NCBI RefSeq assembly: GCF_030269515.1
Contig: NZ_BSTM01000040.1
Span: 1 to 57,928 of the forward strand
Reading direction: 5' to 3'
Source of the DNA: Actinomadura sp. NBRC 104412
GTDB taxonomy: Bacteria; Actinomycetota; Actinomycetes; Streptosporangiales; Streptosporangiaceae
Length of the DNA stretch: 57,928 bases
Shown here: piece by piece, positions 1 to 7,477 of the stretch
Numbering within the stretch: position 1 is the stretch's first letter
Layout of the letters: each line of letters starts with the position of its first letter
Notes under the pieces: model-generated
The model's input: the letters and a program-made list of their open reading frames with translations, nothing else
Database searches by the model: none
Told to the model about the DNA's origin: nothing
Position numbers and translations under genes: made by a program

Positions 1-122
1 CCGCAGGACCCCACGCCATCACCGCCTCAGCACCCCTGTCCCGCATGACCCCCACCACCCGCACCACCATCCTCAAACACCTCCGCACCACAGCCGACCA
101 CATCAACCAACAACTCCCCTGA
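1..122 (+). CDS. IclR-family transcriptional regulator, C-terminal fragment (5' truncated by window edge)
   Basis: The window opens inside a frame (bases 3 onward) that ends with TGA at 120-122. Its last ~39 residues include AISAPLSRM-like AITASAPLSRMTP followed by a helix ending HINQQLP. This matches the end of the IclR effector-binding domain, where a conserved Ser/Pro strand is followed by a terminal helix that stacks on the sensor domain. IclR proteins are dimeric ligand-responsive repressors or activators of catabolic genes. No DNA-binding domain is visible because the gene starts outside the window. The strand is strikingly C-rich and G-poor. The family call is made from a short tail and is moderate only. 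Confidence 0.6.
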   Translation, partial: AGPHAITASAPLSRMTPTTRTTILKHLRTTADHINQQLP

Positions 123-154
123 CGGAGGGCGGAAACGCGGCACGTTGGCCCACG

Positions 155-1024
155 TCAGCGCAGTTTGTCGGGGGTGCGGACGAAGTCGATCCGATGCAGG
201 AGGCCGCCCGACACGGTGAAGGACACCACGGTGTCGATCCTGCCGTGGTGGTAGACGGCCACGCCGAGCACCCCGTTGACGGCCATCGGGGTCAGGACGT
301 GGCCGGGCTCCATCCGGTTCATGACGCCGAGCATGAACCGGGCGACCTGCTCGGCTCCGCGCACCGGGCGGCGGGCGGCGTTGGCCTTCCCGCCTCCGTC
401 GCTGGTGAGGACGGCGGCGGGGTCGAGCATCGCGACGAGCGCCCGCAGGTCGCCGCCCGCCGCCGCGGCCAGGAACCGTTCCACGACCTGGCGGTGCTGG
501 TCGCGGTCGACGTCGATGCGCGGCGCGCCCTGGCCGACGTGCCTGCGGGCGCGGGCGGCGAGCTGGCGTACCGCCGCCGGGGAGCGGCCGACGGTCGCGG
601 CGACGTCCTCGAAGGTCATGCCGAACAGGTCGTGCAGCACCCAGGCGGTGCGTTCGGCCGGGGTGAGCGACTCCAGCACGACCAGCAGCGCGAAGCTGAC
701 GGACTCGTCCAGCGTCACCCGGTCGGCCGGGTCCTCCACGGGACTCAGGACGGGCTCGGGCAGCCACGGGCCCGGGTAGGTCTCGCGGCGCACCCGCGCC
801 GACCTCAGCACGTCCATGGCCTCCCGCGCGACGACCACGAGCGACCAGCCCTCGACGTCCTGGACGCGGCTCTGCCGGTCGGCCCGGACGAGCTTGAACC
901 AGCAGTCCGAGACCACGTCCTCGGCCTCGGACAGCGAGCCGAGGATCGCGTACGCCACCCGGACCAGGCGGGGGCGCGCCGCAGCGTAGTCCGCCGACAG
1001 CGCGCCCGCCCGGTCGCCGTTCAT
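155..1024 (-). CDS. ECF41-group RNA polymerase sigma factor with fused SnoaL-like domain (SigJ-like)
   Basis: 289 residues, ATG at 1024. Sigma-2 region lies at ~10-80 and sigma-4 with its helix-turn-helix at ~118-163. A SnoaL/NTF2-like domain fills ~175-289. All three ECF41 signatures are visible: WLPEP in the linker (87-91), DGGGK in the SnoaL domain (209-213) and a C-terminal TPDKL (NPDKL in most members, 284-288). In this group the C-terminal domain replaces an anti-sigma factor and controls activity in cis. The start overlaps the stop of the upstream hydrolase (TGATG), so the two are co-translated. ECF41 factors usually activate their own neighbouring operon, and a matching promoter lies upstream of the hydrolase. 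Confidence 0.93.
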   Translation of the reverse strand: MNGDRAGALSADYAAARPRLVRVAYAILGSLSEAEDVVSDCWFKLVRADRQSRVQDVEGWSLVVVAREAMDVLRSARVRRETYPGPWLPEPVLSPVEDPADRVTLDESVSFALLVVLESLTPAERTAWVLHDLFGMTFEDVAATVGRSPAAVRQLAARARRHVGQGAPRIDVDRDQHRQVVERFLAAAAGGDLRALVAMLDPAAVLTSDGGGKANAARRPVRGAEQVARFMLGVMNRMEPGHVLTPMAVNGVLGVAVYHHGRIDTVVSFTVSGGLLHRIDFVRTPDKLR

Positions 1025-1866
1025 CAGGACACCGCCTTCCCCGTGGTCGCGAGGATGACGCGACAGACCTGCTCGGGATTGTCGCTCATCGGGACGTGAC
1101 CGGCATCGGGCAGGTCGAGACGCCGGGTGTGCGGTGGAAGCTGGTCGGTGTGGCGGGACTGCCGGGGCAGCAGGATGCGGTCCGACTCCCCGAAGGCGAG
1201 CGTCACCGGCTCGATCAGCTCCCGCCCCGCCTGGTAGCGGATGGGCTTGCAGGCCCGCATCGTCGGCCGGAAGCCCGAGCTGCCCGCCATGACGGTGAGG
1301 TCGCGGATCGCGTGCTCGGGGGTGAGGTTCTCGGGATGGGTGTAGACCTGCCAGAACACCAGCCTGCGTCCCCAGGCCCGGCGGGACAGCGCGGCGAGCG
1401 GCCGCCTGTTGTACCGGCACCCGAACCAGGTCGCGAACAGGCTCACGGCGCAGTACACGGGCTGGCGCCGCTTCCACAGACCGGCGGGGGAGAGCAGGGT
1501 GAGCGAGGCGACCGGTCTCAGGTTGGCCAGTTCCAGCCCCACCCAGCCGCCGAGGGAGTTCCCGGCCACGTGCGGGTTGTCGATGTCCAAGTCGTCCAGG
1601 GCGGTCGCCAGGGCCTCGGCATGACGGCGCGGCGTCCACGGCCGGTCGCCGTCCAGCCCTCGGGAGTCGCCGTGGCCCGGCAGGTCCACCGCGTACACGG
1701 TGTGCGAGTCGGCGAGCCGGTCGATCACCGGCCCCCACGCGTGGTGCGAGCCCCCGATGCCGTGTACGAGCACGAGCGGGGGGCCGTCGCCGACCTTGAC
1801 GTACGCGAGCCCGTGACGGGTCCGCTCGGGCGGGATCGTCTTCCAGTTCCGGCTGCTTCGACTCAT
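1024..1866 (-). CDS. alpha/beta hydrolase, probable ECF41 regulon member
   Basis: 280 residues. Alpha/beta-hydrolase hallmarks: oxyanion loop HGIGG (35-39), nucleophile elbow GNSLGG with Ser104, acid region GESDRIL, and a terminal DAGHVPM carrying the catalytic His. The substrate cannot be told. Start ATG 1866 was chosen because an ECF41-type promoter would place the transcription start only a few bases upstream, giving an almost leaderless mRNA; upstream in-frame codons would then fall outside the transcript. It is the first gene of a two-gene unit with the sigma factor. ECF41 neighbours are more often carboxymuconolactone decarboxylases, oxidoreductases or epimerases, so a hydrolase target is a variation. 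Confidence 0.85.
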   Translation of the reverse strand: MSRSSRNWKTIPPERTRHGLAYVKVGDGPPLVLVHGIGGSHHAWGPVIDRLADSHTVYAVDLPGHGDSRGLDGDRPWTPRRHAEALATALDDLDIDNPHVAGNSLGGWVGLELANLRPVASLTLLSPAGLWKRRQPVYCAVSLFATWFGCRYNRRPLAALSRRAWGRRLVFWQVYTHPENLTPEHAIRDLTVMAGSSGFRPTMRACKPIRYQAGRELIEPVTLAFGESDRILLPRQSRHTDQLPPHTRRLDLPDAGHVPMSDNPEQVCRVILATTGKAVS

Positions 1867-1874
1867 GCCGTATG

Positions 1875-1902
1875 GACGAGATGGACGCTTCCGACTGTGA
1901 CA
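1875..1902 (-). promoter_or_regulatory. ECF41-type promoter (TGTCACA / CGTC)
   Basis: Read on the minus strand, TGTCACA lies at 1902-1896 and CGTC at 1878-1875, with 17 bases between. This closely matches the published ECF41 promoter pattern (TGTCACA, about 16 bases, CGTC). It sits directly upstream of the hydrolase-sigma pair, as expected for autoregulation. Transcription would start about 1870-1868, nearly at the ATG at 1866. Confidence 0.72.
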
Positions 1903-2003
1903 CGGCGCGCTGTGGGCGGCGTGGCGTTTGCGTTCCTTTATCAAAGGCGTTGTGCATTACTGGGGAAGGTCCGGTTCGATCACACACGGCAGGCGGGTGA
2001 CCT

Positions 2004-2870
2004 ATGCGTTTCGTGTCCTTCTTCGCCGGGGACGGCGTCCACCTCGGGGTCGAGACGGAGAGCGGGGTGGTGGCCGACCTGACCGCCGCGGGCGGGGACG
2101 GCGTCCCCCGGTCGGCTCGCGAGCTGGTCTCCGGTGGCGGGGACGCCCTCGCACGGGTGCGCGCGAGGCTCGCGGCCGGGGCGCCGACGCTGCCTCTGGA
2201 CGGGCTGGAGCTGGCGCCGTGCGTCCCCGAGCCACCAAAGATCATCTGCGTGGGCCTCAACTACCGGCGGCACGCCGAGGAGTCCGGCATCCCCGTGCCC
2301 GAGCACCCCGTCTACTTCCCCAAGTACCGCAACGGCCTGGCGGGCCACGGCGGCAAGGTCGCCATCCCCGCGGCGACCTCGCAGGTCGACTACGAGGTCG
2401 AGCTGGTGGCCGTGATGGGCGGCCCCGTCCGCAATGTCACCGCGGCGCGGGCACTCGACCACGTCTTCGGGTACGCGACGGGCAACGACCTGTCGGCGCG
2501 CGAGCTCCAGATGCGGTCGAGCCAGTGGACGTACGGGAAGGCCCTGGACGGCTTCGCCCCGCTCGGCCCCTACCTGGTGACCGCGGACGAGGTGCCCGAC
2601 CCGCAGGACCTGGACCTGCGGACCTGGGTCAACGGGGAGCTGCGGCAGAAGTCCAGCACCCGCGACATGGTGTTCTCGGTCGCCGAGCTCGTCGCCGACC
2701 TCTCCCGCGTCATGACGCTGGAGCCGGGCGACCTCATCTACACCGGCACACCGGAAGGCGTCGTCCTCGGCATGGAGGAGAAGGTGTGGCTGAAGGCGGG
2801 CGACCAGGTCGTCTGCGAGGTCGGCGGCCTCGGCCGGCTGGAGACCACGCTCGTGGACGAGAACGGCTGA
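2004..2870 (+). CDS. fumarylacetoacetate hydrolase (FAH) family protein
   Basis: 288 residues. The N-terminal ~70 residues form the small FAH-associated domain; the FAH domain follows from PKIICVGLNYRRHAEE to the end. The metal-binding acids are visible in VDYEVELV and TGNDLSAREL, and the usual ETPxGV-like loop appears as YTGTPEGVV. Family members hydrolyse, decarboxylate or isomerise beta-keto acids in aromatic degradation (FAHD1/HpcE/ureidoglycolate lyase-like); the exact substrate is not determined. It is transcribed divergently from the hydrolase-sigma unit. The 137-bp gap holds a small perfect inverted repeat CCTTT-atc-AAAGG (about 1937-1949) that could be a binding site. Confidence 0.9.
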   Translation: MRFVSFFAGDGVHLGVETESGVVADLTAAGGDGVPRSARELVSGGGDALARVRARLAAGAPTLPLDGLELAPCVPEPPKIICVGLNYRRHAEESGIPVPEHPVYFPKYRNGLAGHGGKVAIPAATSQVDYEVELVAVMGGPVRNVTAARALDHVFGYATGNDLSARELQMRSSQWTYGKALDGFAPLGPYLVTADEVPDPQDLDLRTWVNGELRQKSSTRDMVFSVAELVADLSRVMTLEPGDLIYTGTPEGVVLGMEEKVWLKAGDQVVCEVGGLGRLETTLVDENG

Positions 2871-2888
2871 CCACCCTCGGGCGCCGCG

Positions 2889-3452
2889 CTAGCGGCCGTC
2901 GCGTGCCAGCCGCTCCTCGATGCTGGTGAGTCGGGCCAGCACCACCTGGATGTCATGCTTGGTCGCGTTCTGGTACTCGGGCTTGAGCCGCACGGACAGA
3001 TGGCCGCTCGGCTCCAGGACCCCGATGGCCACCTGGTCGACCGACTCGCCGTTCTGCACCCGCACCGCCTGGTCGAGATCCTGCCGCCGCAGGGAGAGCC
3101 GGCGGATCTGTTGCCGGAGCGGCCTGCCGTCCGCGATCACCGTGGTCGGCGCGCCCTCCAGCACCCGTGCCGCGGTGGGGCTGCGCGCGATCACGGCGTC
3201 CAGCAGGCTGCTGACCGCCACCAGGGTCACCGCGCCGATCAGCCCGCCGGTGAGGCTGTCGTCAGGGCCGATGACCGCGTTCTGGACGACGTTCGACAGC
3301 AGGAAGATGACGACGAAGTCGAAGGTGTTGAGCTGTGAGAGCCCCCGCTTGCCGGTGAGCCGGAACAGCAGCACGATCAGCGCGTACACCACGATCGTGC
3401 GGAGGATCTTGTCGAGCACGGGAATTTGGAGGAGGTACACGTCGCGCCACAT
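2889..3452 (-). CDS. DUF421 / YetF-like membrane protein
   Basis: 187 residues. Three hydrophobic segments (about 15-32, 42-60, 66-86) come before a soluble YetF domain with GAPTTVIADGRPL and the terminal LKPEYQNATKHDI. FDFVVIFLLSNVVQNAVIG is typical of the family. YetF-type proteins are spore-germination or envelope-associated; no biochemical role is established. It lies 12 bp downstream of the next membrane-protein gene on the same strand and converges on the FAH gene. Confidence 0.88.
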   Translation of the reverse strand: MWRDVYLLQIPVLDKILRTIVVYALIVLLFRLTGKRGLSQLNTFDFVVIFLLSNVVQNAVIGPDDSLTGGLIGAVTLVAVSSLLDAVIARSPTAARVLEGAPTTVIADGRPLRQQIRRLSLRRQDLDQAVRVQNGESVDQVAIGVLEPSGHLSVRLKPEYQNATKHDIQVVLARLTSIEERLARDGR

Positions 3453-3464
3453 GGCCCGGCCCCG

Positions 3465-3911
3465 TCAGGTGCGCTCGTACACGCCGGCGGCGGCCATGCC
3501 ATAGGCGAGATGGGGAAGCACGTCACTGATCCACTCCGTGGCGGTCCACCGGCGGGGGTCCGTCAGGCCGAGCAGGGTCAGCGGCGCGTTGGACCCGACC
3601 ATCGCCAGGGCGGTGAGGGCGAGCGCGCAGGCCGGCCAGGGGACGTGCCTGCCGCGGGCCAGCAGCCCGTACACCGCGCCCGCGCCCACGCCGGTGCCGT
3701 AGCCGAGCAGCGCGCCCAGCCCCGACTTGCGGTTCTCGGCCTGCTCGCCCGTCCCGAGGCCGATACCGCCCGCGCCGGCCAGCCGCTCCACGCTCTGCTC
3801 CGGCGTGCTGCTCGCCGGCCGGCCCCGCACGGCCATGTCCAGGTACGACGCGACGTTGAGCGCGGTCGTCCCGACGGCCCCGGCGATGATTCCGTCCACC
3901 AAGTTCTTCAT
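3465..3911 (-). CDS. small integral membrane protein, unknown function
   Basis: 148 residues with four hydrophobic stretches (about 5-22, 68-84, 92-112, 130-144). The first begins VDGIIAGAVGTTALNVASY, the kind of Gly/Ala-rich helix seen in DUF1440-like proteins, but I do not assign a family firmly. A hydrophilic loop with ENRKSG lies mid-protein. It is probably co-transcribed with the DUF421 protein (12-bp gap) and is divergent from the LtrA gene, leaving a 55-bp shared upstream region. Confidence 0.75.
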   Translation of the reverse strand: MKNLVDGIIAGAVGTTALNVASYLDMAVRGRPASSTPEQSVERLAGAGGIGLGTGEQAENRKSGLGALLGYGTGVGAGAVYGLLARGRHVPWPACALALTALAMVGSNAPLTLLGLTDPRRWTATEWISDVLPHLAYGMAAAGVYERT

Positions 3912-3966
3912 GGGGGCGCCCTACCCACCGTCCCGACGGCGTCACCTGCTCTGGAAGCATGAGCGG

Positions 3967-5121
3967 ATGACCTCAGCACCACGTCGACGCCGGTGGGTCT
4001 CCGAGGGCACCAGCGGCCGTGTGACGCCGACCGAACTGTTCTTCGACCTGGTGTTCGTCTTCGTGGTGACCCAGGTGACCCACGCCGTGGAGTCGCATCC
4101 CGGTTGGGAGGGGTTGTTCAAGGGCCTGCTCCCCATGGTCGTCATGTGGTGGATGTTCAGCGCGTTCGGGTGGCTCACCAACGCGGTACGGCCCGACGCC
4201 GTGCCCGTACGGCTGCTCCTGCTGCTCGCGATGACGGCGTTCTTCATCATGGGCCTGGACGTCCCGCACGCGTTCGAGCCCGAGGGCTGGGCGTTCCCCG
4301 TGGCCTACCTGGCCGCGGTCGCGATCCACGGCGTGCTGTACCTGACGACCAGCGTCCCGTCCGCACGGCGGGCGATCCTGCGCAACCTGCCGTTCAACGC
4401 CATGGCCGGCGTGCTCGTGCTCATCGCGCCGCACCTGCCCGAGGAGTGGGGCTGGGTCTGCTGGGTGGCGGCAGTGCCGGTGCTCTACCTCTCCCCGCTC
4501 CTGGGACGCATCCGGGGGTTCGTCATCGAGCCGCACCATTTCGTGGAGCGGCACGCGCTGATCCTCATCGTGGTGCTGGGCGAGTCGGTGGTGGCCATCG
4601 GGATCGGTGCCGGGAGCCCGGAGAGCCACGCGGTCGACGCGACCCTCGCGGTCGGGGTCGCGCTCGGCATCGCGGTGGCGGCCGGACTGTGGTGGGCGTA
4701 CTTCGACGGGGACGAGGTCAGGGCCGAGTCGCAGTTCGAGAAGACCTCCGAGCACCGGCGCCAGATGCTGGCCTACTACGCCTTCACCGGCGCCCACCTG
4801 GTGATGACCATCGGCGTCATCCTCGTCGCGGCCGGTATCACCGACGCCGTCCACCACTTCCACGAGCACGTGAACCGGTGGTGGCTGGGCTGCGGCACCG
4901 CCGTCTACCTGCTCGGGCACGCCGGCTACCGCGCCCTGCTCAAAAGCGGACGCACCATCGACCGCCTCGTCGGAGCGGCGGCCGCGGTGCTCCTGGGCGC
5001 GGTGGCGTCCTGGACCGGCTGGGCCGCCCTGTGCGCCGTCGCCGCCGTCCTCGTCGTGATCGCCGTCATCGACCACCGCCAACTCGCGCGAGCGCCCGCG
5101 GACGCCGGGGCCGTGGCCTAG
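3967..5121 (+). CDS. low temperature requirement protein A (LtrA) family membrane protein
   Basis: 384 residues. The signature TELFFDLVFVFVVTQVTH appears at ~20-40, followed by alternating hydrophobic segments to the end (roughly ten to twelve). PHHFVERHALILIVVLGES is the other conserved LtrA motif. The biochemical role is unknown; the family was named from a Listeria cold-growth mutant. The start ATG 3967 puts the family motif near residue 20, and longer in-frame extensions add Arg-rich sequence without family similarity. Its stop shares the palindromic CTAG with the stop of the convergent TerD fusion (3-bp overlap). Confidence 0.9.
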   Translation: MTSAPRRRRWVSEGTSGRVTPTELFFDLVFVFVVTQVTHAVESHPGWEGLFKGLLPMVVMWWMFSAFGWLTNAVRPDAVPVRLLLLLAMTAFFIMGLDVPHAFEPEGWAFPVAYLAAVAIHGVLYLTTSVPSARRAILRNLPFNAMAGVLVLIAPHLPEEWGWVCWVAAVPVLYLSPLLGRIRGFVIEPHHFVERHALILIVVLGESVVAIGIGAGSPESHAVDATLAVGVALGIAVAAGLWWAYFDGDEVRAESQFEKTSEHRRQMLAYYAFTGAHLVMTIGVILVAAGITDAVHHFHEHVNRWWLGCGTAVYLLGHAGYRALLKSGRTIDRLVGAAAAVLLGAVASWTGWAALCAVAAVLVVIAVIDHRQLARAPADAGAVA

Positions 5122-6767
5122 TCGTAGGAGGCGATGGTGCGGGCGTGGGCGTCGAGGACGTGCGTGAGCAGCGCCGGCGGACGTGTGCCGTCGCCGCCGT
5201 CCGGCAGCACCTCGGGGGTGAGCGTCCAGTCGATGCCCACCCACGAGTCGCCGACGGTGCCCTCGCTGGACGGCAGGTTGTTGCACGACTGCCGGATTCG
5301 GAGGGCGCGCACGGACTCGGCGGCCGGTGTGTCGGTCTCCACCAGCATCACCGGGACGCCGACCAGCGGTCCGTCCTCCACCAGGCGCAGCAGGTGGTGC
5401 GCGTCGTCGCCGTCCAGGGCGGCCCCCGCGTCCATGATCACCACAAGCCGCACCGGTGGGCCGCCGCCCGGACCGGACGGCGCGTCGCCCTCGGGGCCGC
5501 CGATGCGGCGCAGGTCCACCAGGTCGAGCAGCCGCCGGAGCCGCTCGGCCGCCGCCGGCCCGGTCGCCACCCCGCCGCCCAGCAGCATGCCGCCGATGAC
5601 CGGGTCCAGGGTGTTCAGCCAGCCCGCGCCCGACAGCCGGGCCGCGTCGATCACCTCGAGCCCGGCCAGTCCCGGCGGTACGGCGGCCAGGAACCGAGTC
5701 ACCAGCGACCACGCGTAGGCGGCGGCGTCCCCCGGCACCGTGCCGCGCGAGATCCACACGCCGCGCCGCCACGGCACCGGCAGGACGAGCGGCACCCGCA
5801 GATCGGGCAGCTCCGCGGTGGACAGCCGTCCCAGCAGGATGCCCTCGGCCAGGTCGGCGCGGGGCCGCCAGGTCAGCCAGGACGGCGCGTCGAACGGCGC
5901 CGCCTCGGCGCCGACGTGCGGCTCCACCCGGGCCAGCTCGTCGCGGAGCTGCGCGGCGTCGGCCCGGAGCCGCTGGTTCGCCGCCGCCATCAGCTCGTCG
6001 AAGCGCCCGCGCGGCGCCCGCCCCGCGACCTCCTCGTTGCGGATGTTGAGCGCGTGCTCGGTGGACGAGCGGAACGCGGCCATCGACCGGCTCGCGTCCT
6101 CCCAGACCAGCCAGCACCGTTCGAGGTACCCGACCTCCGAGGAGGACGGCGCCTGCTGGGGCGGGGGAGTCGCGTGCGGTGGTCCCGGCTGCGGCGGGAC
6201 CCGCGGGCCCGGCGGCGCCCCGACGGCGGGGCCGGGCGGCGGCGCGCCCATGCCGGCCTCGGCGTCGCCCGGGTCGTCCACCTCGACGCCGTGCGTCTCG
6301 ACCAGCTCGGCCAGCCCGCCCGCGTAACCCTGCCCGACCGCGCGCACCTTCCACCGGTCGGCCCTGCGGTAGACCTCCAGCCCGATGATCGCCTTCTCCG
6401 GGCCCAGGCCCGCGACGGTGAACAGCGCCATCGGGTCGCCGTTCGCGGTGGTGAGCTGCACCTGCGGCGGCGGCACCGCCCCGAACGAGACGCCGCCCCC
6501 GGCCAGGCTGACCGCGATCAGCACCGCCTGCACGTCCGCCGGGACGGCGTCCAGGTCGAGGTCGACGCGCTGGCGGGCACCGCCGTCGCTCCAGCGCACG
6601 CCCGGCGCCTCGGGGGCGTTGTAGAACACCAGGTCGGCGTCGGAACGCACCCGCAGGTCACCGCCCACCAGCAGGGCGCTGACGTCCACGGGAACGGCAC
6701 AGGACACGGTGGCGGTCACCCGCCGTGCGGGCAGCGGGGTGTTGGCGCCCCGCGCGAGTTCGAGCAT
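5118..6767 (-). CDS. TerD-domain protein fused to a FtsK/TelA-linked degenerate ATPase-like domain
   Basis: 549 residues. The N-terminal ~175 residues are a TerD domain (FYNAPEAPGVRW, VDLDLDAVP, LEVYRRADRWKVRAVGQGY). A Pro/Gly linker (~185-225) and a helical stretch (~226-310) lead into a C-terminal domain opening WLTWRPRADLAEGILLGRL, with Walker-B-like strands (LEVIDAARL, RLVVIMDAG). No GxxxxGK[ST] P-loop is visible, so ATP hydrolysis is doubtful. TerD domains are calcium-binding modules of stress and tellurite-resistance systems. The gene follows the single-domain TerD gene with a 6-bp gap and is surely co-transcribed with it. Confidence 0.82.
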   Translation of the reverse strand: MLELARGANTPLPARRVTATVSCAVPVDVSALLVGGDLRVRSDADLVFYNAPEAPGVRWSDGGARQRVDLDLDAVPADVQAVLIAVSLAGGGVSFGAVPPPQVQLTTANGDPMALFTVAGLGPEKAIIGLEVYRRADRWKVRAVGQGYAGGLAELVETHGVEVDDPGDAEAGMGAPPPGPAVGAPPGPRVPPQPGPPHATPPPQQAPSSSEVGYLERCWLVWEDASRSMAAFRSSTEHALNIRNEEVAGRAPRGRFDELMAAANQRLRADAAQLRDELARVEPHVGAEAAPFDAPSWLTWRPRADLAEGILLGRLSTAELPDLRVPLVLPVPWRRGVWISRGTVPGDAAAYAWSLVTRFLAAVPPGLAGLEVIDAARLSGAGWLNTLDPVIGGMLLGGGVATGPAAAERLRRLLDLVDLRRIGGPEGDAPSGPGGGPPVRLVVIMDAGAALDGDDAHHLLRLVEDGPLVGVPVMLVETDTPAAESVRALRIRQSCNNLPSSEGTVGDSWVGIDWTLTPEVLPDGGDGTRPPALLTHVLDAHARTIASYD

Positions 6768-6773
6768 CGCCGT

Positions 6774-7343
6774 TCAGGCCAGGCCGGCGATGGTCGGCAG
6801 CATGTCCTCGAAGGTGCGGCCGTGGCACGGCTCGCCGATCGCGTTCATCTTCCATTCCTGGCCGTGCCGGTACAGCCGGGCCATCACCATCGCGGTGTGC
6901 GCGCCGCCGCCGGTCAGCGTGTACCGGGCCAGCTCACCGCCGTCCACCTCGTTGACCAGCCGGCAGAACGCGTTCTCCACCTCGTCGAAGGTCTGCCCGT
7001 TGAACGAGCTGACGGTGAACACCAGCGAGCTGACGTGCACCGGCAGCCGCGCCAGGTCCACGATCACCGACTCGTCGTCGCCGTCCCCCGCACCGGTCAG
7101 GTTGTCCCCGGTGTGCCGGACCGAGCCGTCGTCGCTGACCAGCTTGCCGAAGAAGACCACGTCGGCGATGCGGCCGTCGGCGAAGAGCACGCAGGAGGCG
7201 TCCAGGTCGATCTCCCGCTGCCGGGAGCCGAAGAAGCCCTTCTTGCGCACCGCGTCCCAGCCCAGGCCCATCCGGACCATGCGCAACGCCCCGCCCGCCT
7301 TGTCCAGCGAGATCCGCTGGCCCTTCACCATCGAGACCGTCAC
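6774..7343 (-). CDS. TerD-family tellurium-resistance / stress protein
   Basis: 189 residues, the normal length of a single TerD domain. Conserved features: N-terminal VKGQRISLDKAGG, the acidic calcium-site segments DLDASCVLFAD and TGAGDGDDESVIVDL, FNGQTFDEVENAFCR, and RLYRHGQEWKMNAIGE near the end. TerD binds calcium and works with other Ter proteins in membrane-associated stress responses. It is the upstream partner of the TerD fusion. No TerB, TerC or TerF genes are seen in the window, so this pair is a partial Ter set. Confidence 0.93.
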   Translation of the reverse strand: MTVSMVKGQRISLDKAGGALRMVRMGLGWDAVRKKGFFGSRQREIDLDASCVLFADGRIADVVFFGKLVSDDGSVRHTGDNLTGAGDGDDESVIVDLARLPVHVSSLVFTVSSFNGQTFDEVENAFCRLVNEVDGGELARYTLTGGGAHTAMVMARLYRHGQEWKMNAIGEPCHGRTFEDMLPTIAGLA

Positions 7344-7477
7344 AACCCGTCGCCTCCTCGTGTCCCAGGTGCCGCGCCGCTCCCCGAGAGCGCGCCGGCC
7401 GCGTCATCCCGATCACCACAAAGGCGAACAGGGTGCGACGAAAGCCTTGCAGCCCGGCCACCCGGTTGTCATCCCGT

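Noticed and set aside
155..2260. 701-residue open frame on the minus strand extending the sigma factor upstream through the hydrolase
   Set aside because: Only the last 289 codons have family similarity; the rest is Arg/Pro-rich shadow of the hydrolase gene, which has its own clear motifs, start and promoter.
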